Source of the DNA: Chara braunii
Lineage: Eukaryota; Streptophyta; Charophyceae; Charales; Characeae
Assembly (NCBI GenBank): GCA_003427395.1
Contig: BFEA01000305.1
Coordinates: forward strand, 657,744 to 678,091
Length of the DNA stretch: 20,348 bases
Direction: 5' to 3'
Shown here: one piece after another, positions 16,884 through 20,348 of the stretch
How the letters are laid out: each line of letters begins with the position of its first letter
Numbering within the stretch: the first letter of the stretch is position 1
Notes under the pieces: generated by a model
The model's input: only the letters and a program-made list of their open reading frames with translations
What the model was told of the DNA's origin: nothing
Database searches by the model: none
Program-made: the position numbers and the translations under genes

Positions 16884-17639
16884 TTATTGGTAGGCTGACA
16901 GGATCTTGTCTTTATCGAACTCGGAGAACTGCCTGAGGAAATATTTGCTCATTATCCGGTCCGTGACCCCGGGGATCCTTAGTGCTACCAGAGTAAATTC
17001 TCGTAGGAAATCATTGTACGTTGCGAAGTTCTTCCTCTGAACTGCCGCTAGGTCGGCCTCCGTTGCCATTTTCTCTGCCGCTAGGTGCTTCCTCATCATC
17101 ACATTCCGGGTCTGCTTCCAAGACCGGCTTGCGGCTACAATGACCATTATGTCCCGTCCTAGGCTTAACGACACATGCTGTCCTAGATGGTCCATCTTTT
17201 CCTCCTCGGTCCATTTTAGTAATGCAGCTAGGTTCTCGTAGTCGATTAGGAACTCCGTGATGTTTGCTCCATCGAAAGTCAGTTTTTTCTTGGCGTCTGC
17301 CAGATAGCCTTGATTTTTGTTTAGTGCTCGAGCGAGGGACGATACTATCTTCTTAAGGCCGCCCTCGAAGCTGTTGGCCTCGCCTCCCACACTATCATCC
17401 GGACTTTCCTTGCCGGCCTTCTGTCCCTCCCTGGTTTTCATAGTCCCTTCCGGGTCAAACCATCCCAACACTCTTTCCCTAAGGCTCCAAAGTCCTTCGC
17501 ATCCTCGCGCTACTGCTGGCGTGATCGGCAGGCGGCTAGCCCTACTATCCATGGCTGGCTGAGTCGTAGCCTTTTCTGCTTCCATCCCCGGAGAGTTTTC
17601 TCTCTCTTTCTTTCTCTTTATCCCCTTGTCCAATCCCAC
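16884..17639 (-). pseudogene. Gag, capsid part
   Basis: A minus-strand frame ending at TAA 16884-16886. The second half has the alpha-helical gag pattern of gypsy elements: ITEFLIDYENLAALLKWTEE, HLGQHVSLSLGRDIM, NFATYNDFLREFTLVALR. Capsid protein forms the particle in which reverse transcription occurs. The first 100 residues are Lys/Arg/Glu-rich and disordered-looking. The opening codon is GTG, not ATG; the true start lies upstream in another frame, so a frameshift falls at about 17640-17700. Confidence 0.8.
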
Positions 17640-18048
17640 CTTGGTTGGCTCTCCGTTCGTCCCGGGGTTCCTCCTGCAGTGGACCTTCCTCGTTCCCAGT
17701 CATCATTTCCTCAATCAATTTTGCCTTGTATTCCGCGGTCCTCTTGTCTATCTCGGCTAGTCTGTGCCTCGTACCTGTGACCCTTACTTTCTTAAGCATG
17801 GTTCCTTCCGAGTTTCGGGGGCTTGTCCTATCCTTATTTCTGCCTCCCTTGGTCCCCTGGGTCCCTTGCCTGCTTCCCCCGGCTTTCCCCTAGCTTTCCC
17901 ATGTGGAGATTTCCTTCCGGTTCCCTTTGGTACCATTCGGATTTATCGATTCTTTGTCCTTCTGCCCCCCTTCGCTCTGCGCGGCACTTCCTTCTTAGCC
18001 TGGTTCTCCTTCACTCTTACGGTTATCTGTCTCCTCCTCCGTTGCCAT
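17640..18048 (-). pseudogene. Gag N-terminus, from probable gag ATG
   Basis: An ATG at 18046-18048 has a good context (AAAATGG) and opens MATEEETDNRKSEGEPG. The same frame then continues through TAA 17995-17997 and TAG 17890-17892 to LKKVRVTGTRHRLAEIDKRT and an E/K-rich helix. Continuity of one charged frame across both stops supports this as the original gag start. A TATA box lies 92 bp upstream. The frame ends at 17545, but the capsid frame takes over before that. Confidence 0.65.
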
Positions 18049-18528
18049 TTTGCCTAGTTCTGCATAAGCCAAAAAATTCCCAGGACACACGCAATGCGAG
18101 GGTTTTAGGTTCCCTAGGCTCCCAACTCTGTTGGCTTATCTTTATAGTCTCCTTTCCTATTCCCGTTTCCTGATTGCCCTTCCTTAAGGAGGAGCCACGA
18201 CTGGCCCTGCCGCCCAGCCGAGCTATGAACGTGACTGGGCTTCCTTTATCACAAGCTCGTTTAAAGTGCCCTTGTCCCGTCGGCCGACGCGAGGGAGTCC
18301 GGGTTAGGCATCTTGCTAGGGGAAGTCTTCCCGAGCAGCATTTCCCATTTTTGACCTTCGGGGTTACGGTTAATCATTAGAAGTCTGCCCCCCTCTTCTT
18401 TGTTTTTCTAGTAGGTTTTAGTCATCCACGTCCGAGGCCTATTTCCTATTCTCATCGGCGAACTTCCGTACGCGGCGAACCATACTCGATCTGCCCTATT
18501 GACCCGCCTGCGGATGCTAATCCCGCTC
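18049..18528 (-). other. Spacer between A2 and gag
   Basis: About 480 bp without a supported ORF. In minus-strand order it holds a purine-rich run containing AAAGAAGAGGGGGG (about 18389-18402), the palindrome GTCGGCCGAC (about 18278), the TATA box and the gag leader. It could be the 5' UTR or promoter of the gag gene, or a remnant LTR. No matching LTR was found on the other side of pol. Confidence 0.5.
18140..18146 (-). promoter_or_regulatory. TATA box upstream of gag
   Basis: The minus strand reads GACTATAAAGATAAG. It is 92 bp before the probable gag ATG at 18048, which would leave a leader of roughly 60 nt. This suggests gag-pol transcription starts here rather than upstream of the A1/A2 ORFs. 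Confidence 0.45.
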
Positions 18529-19356
18529 TCACCCTCGCGGCTCTTCTGGCTCGGTAGGCTCCTCGAATAATTGAGCCACCCCCGTTAGATAATTCTCCCC
18601 TATCTCGATTTCCCTTTGGATTATGCGTTCGCACCCTGTCCGGTCTAGCTGGGGCGCACAAAACATCAGGATGTGGATGACTTCTAGTAATTCGTGGGCC
18701 CTGTTTCCCCAGAACGGCCCGTGCTCCACAGCAACATCGTAGAACATCCCAATGGTAGGGAAGGGAAAGTGGCCTGCCCAAACTATTGTTGAGTCTGCTA
18801 GCTCCCGCGCCCTTGCAACGCGTTCGAAGACGAGGTCTTTCATAAAACGAGGCACTCGGCATCTCAGCGGTGTGGTCGGTGCCCTAAACTCCCTCAAACC
18901 TCCCATTTTCACCCGGGTTAGCAAGCCCACGTTCCTTCTTCCCCTAACCGATTGTCCTATTCGGGTCAACGTCCGGGCGGCCCTTTGAAAGACCGGCGCC
19001 AGCTCGTGACCTTGTGCTATCTCTACTCCCAACGAGTGTCAACCGATCTCAGGCAAATACATGGTCCCGGTAACTTCCAGATTAGAAAACAGATCGTCTC
19101 CGGGTCCTCGGTGGAGTCTCATCCCTGTCCACCGACATTCTACCAACATAAAGCCGGCATCCCTTCCCAAAGTCACGGCCCTCCATTCTGTGTCGAACCC
19201 CCGATAGGTAGAACTCGACGGGAGGGATACTTCCCATCGTCCACCGTTGTTCCAGGGCGGTCCGGGGTACCGGGGCTGGCGTTCCATTCGCACACGGGGC
19301 TGGCGTTCCATTCGCTCACGTCTTGCTGTCATTGTTACCTTGGTAATTTCCTGCAT
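18529..19356 (-). pseudogene. A2: unidentified ORF, paralogue of A1, one in-frame TGA
   Basis: Starts at the ATG 19354-19356 (A at -3, stop immediately upstream) and ends at a stop at 18529-18531. One TGA interrupts it at 19039-19041, and both sides are in the same frame. The N-terminus has an 8-residue tandem repeat RMERQPRV/RMERQPRY. It then aligns with A1 without gaps for at least 59 residues (GGRWEVSL in A2, EGRVEISL in A1; VTGTMYLPEIG in A2, ATGSLHLSEEG in A1). The C-terminal part also aligns (HGPFWGN; CERIIQREIEIGENY; QLFEEPTEPEEPRG). The TGA aligns with a Trp of A1. There is no signal peptide, membrane segment, zinc finger or enzyme motif that I recognise. Its strand and position upstream of gag suggest it belongs to the element or to a neighbour of it. 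Confidence 0.65.
19272..19319. repeat. 24-bp tandem duplication inside A2
   Basis: Two 24-bp copies (19272-19295, 19296-19319), each beginning GGGGCTGGCGTTCCATTCGC, differ at one base (CACAC versus CTCAC). They encode the RMERQPRx repeat and keep the reading frame. Confidence 0.9.
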
Positions 19357-19451
19357 AGTCTACATAGAAAGGGTTACAACCAATCTTCACAATCCGCCTA
19401 CCTACTGCCTCCCTTGCCCTTCGTGTTTTCATTTCTCTTTTCTAGTCCCAA

Positions 19452-20348
19452 CTATCCCTCTATACCCTTGGGAGCGGTAGCCTCCTCTGGCTGTTCGTAA
19501 AGCCGATAGAAATCATCTGTGTAGGCTTTGCCCCGACCTACCTCTCGCCGGATGACTCTCCACATCTTCTCATCACTTATTTGTGGAACTCCTGGCCTAG
19601 CATTTACTGCTGCTCTTAGAATACAAAGCACCTCGCGCTCTTGTTCGTCCCCGAAAGGCCCCATCTCTAGGAAGGCCCGATAGTATTCTCGATACATTAG
19701 TGCTTCGTCAAAATTTAGCCTAGTTACGGCAGTCACCGCCTGCTCCACACGTTCTATGCCTCCCATTCGTCTTAGCAGGAAGGGTGGTAGACTCATCCGT
19801 ACGACCTCATTTGGCAGCTCAAAAACCCCTTCCGCGGCGACTTTTACCTCAGTCGTCACGTCATCTCGTTCCGGATCTGCAAACTCAAACCCCTCCCGCC
19901 AAGTTATTTGCCATGCCCCTTCGAACATTCGTACGGGGTCATCCCCGGAAGCCAAAGCAATCTCAAAGGTCCGCCATCCCTCTTCCGACAGGTGTAAGGA
20001 TCCCGTCGCATGTACACGCCCTGGGCGGGTGAAGTCTACGCCCCCGAACTCCCCTCTCGCACGTCATTCCAGCTTCACTACTAGGTACACCGTATCTTCC
20101 ACCAACTCTACCCCCACCCTGTCCATTACCGGATTGCCTATCGTATTTCTTGCCTGCAGGCTTATTTCGACTCTGCCCTCTGATATTCTTGGTGGCAGGA
20201 TCCCACGAGGTCTATCCGCCCAGAACGTCATTCGTCGGACCATCTCGCAATGTCTTCTTTCCTGCATTCTTAGTCCGATTGCTGCACCCACTGAGATTCC
20301 ACACTTTTCGTGTTTTAGTCTTTCAACCCTCCCTACGTATCGTACACT
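19452..20348 (-). pseudogene. A1: unidentified ORF, paralogue of A2, partial at right edge, one in-frame TGA
   Basis: The frame is open from the right edge of the window (SVRYVGRVERLKHEKCGISV ...) to a stop at 19452-19454, broken by one TGA at 20064-20066; both halves share the frame. The true start is outside the window. Recognisable blocks shared with A2 are EGRVEISL, ATGSLHLSEEGWRTFEIALA, MGPFGDEQEREVLCIL, MWRVIRREVGRGKAY and RLYEQPEEATAPKG. In a 59-residue gap-free alignment the A1 TGA falls on Trp of A2 (VECRW). A1 and A2 are separated by about 95 bp, and their stops are 923 bp apart. I do not recognise the family; A1 and A2 have diverged strongly (roughly a third identical in the aligned blocks by eye). 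Confidence 0.65.

Larger units (their letters stand above)
11526..18048 (-). mobile_element. Decayed Ty3/gypsy-type LTR retrotransposon, gag-pol body
   Basis: Gag, protease, RT, RNase H and integrase occur in that order on the minus strand, which is Ty3/gypsy (Metaviridae) rather than copia order. Coding continuity is broken by TAA 17995-17997, TAG 17890-17892, TAA 16884-16886 and TAA 12240-12242. Frame changes lie near 17640-17700, 15948, 15790-15810, 14870-14890, 14690-14705 and 13925-13937. The integrase ends with a GPY/F module and no visible chromodomain. No tRNA-complementary primer site, LTR pair or target duplication was found, so the limits given are those of the coding body. Confidence 0.93.

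Overview
The window is eukaryotic, repeat-dominated DNA from a draft assembly (two single-N joins). It has no bacterial-style operons. On the minus strand it holds a decayed Ty3/gypsy-type LTR retrotransposon, about 11.5-18.05 kb, plus extra reading frames on the same strand. A large-genome plant or streptophyte alga fits the long satellites, the gypsy polyprotein and a DNMT3-like methyltransferase fragment. The species cannot be fixed from sequence alone.

Layout along the plus strand: (1) 1-1670, two abutting satellite arrays with 80-bp and 91-bp periods. (2) 1726-2015, a purine tract. (3) About 2.4-5.1 kb, non-coding, with pyrimidine tracts and many short, nearly perfect hairpins. Part of it is a diverged duplication (3.21-3.90 and 4.58-5.10 kb) in which three hairpins keep pairing through changes on both arms. 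(4) 5.17-5.33 kb, a 26-bp minisatellite. (5) 6.1-6.57 kb, minus strand, a truncated fragment of a DNMT3-type cytosine-5 DNA methyltransferase. (6) 6.8-9.7 kb, four more tandem arrays (about 65, 51/55, 40 and 29 bp) separated by unidentified spacer. (7) 10.24-11.21 kb, minus strand, an unidentified ORF ('ORF-X') with an acidic N-terminal half and a TATA box about 85 bp upstream. (8) 11.53-18.05 kb, minus strand, gag, protease, RT, RNase H and integrase in that order, broken by four in-frame stops and at least four frame changes. (9) 18.05-18.53 kb, spacer with a TATA box 92 bp before the gag ATG. (10) 18.53-20.35 kb, minus strand, two tandem paralogous ORFs of unknown function ('A2', then 'A1' running off the right edge), each broken by one TGA that aligns with Trp in the other copy.

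Everything coding-like is on the minus strand, in the order A1 - A2 - gag - pol - ORF-X - (tandem repeats) - DNMT3 fragment. One reading is a single very large retroelement with extra genes on both sides of gag-pol and a repeat-rich 3' region. The alternative is nested or adjacent decayed elements. No LTR pair, primer-binding site or target-site duplication was found, so the element limits are open. Nothing here looks intact; the main interest is the paralogous ORF pair, the methyltransferase fragment next to a retroelement, and the covarying hairpins.
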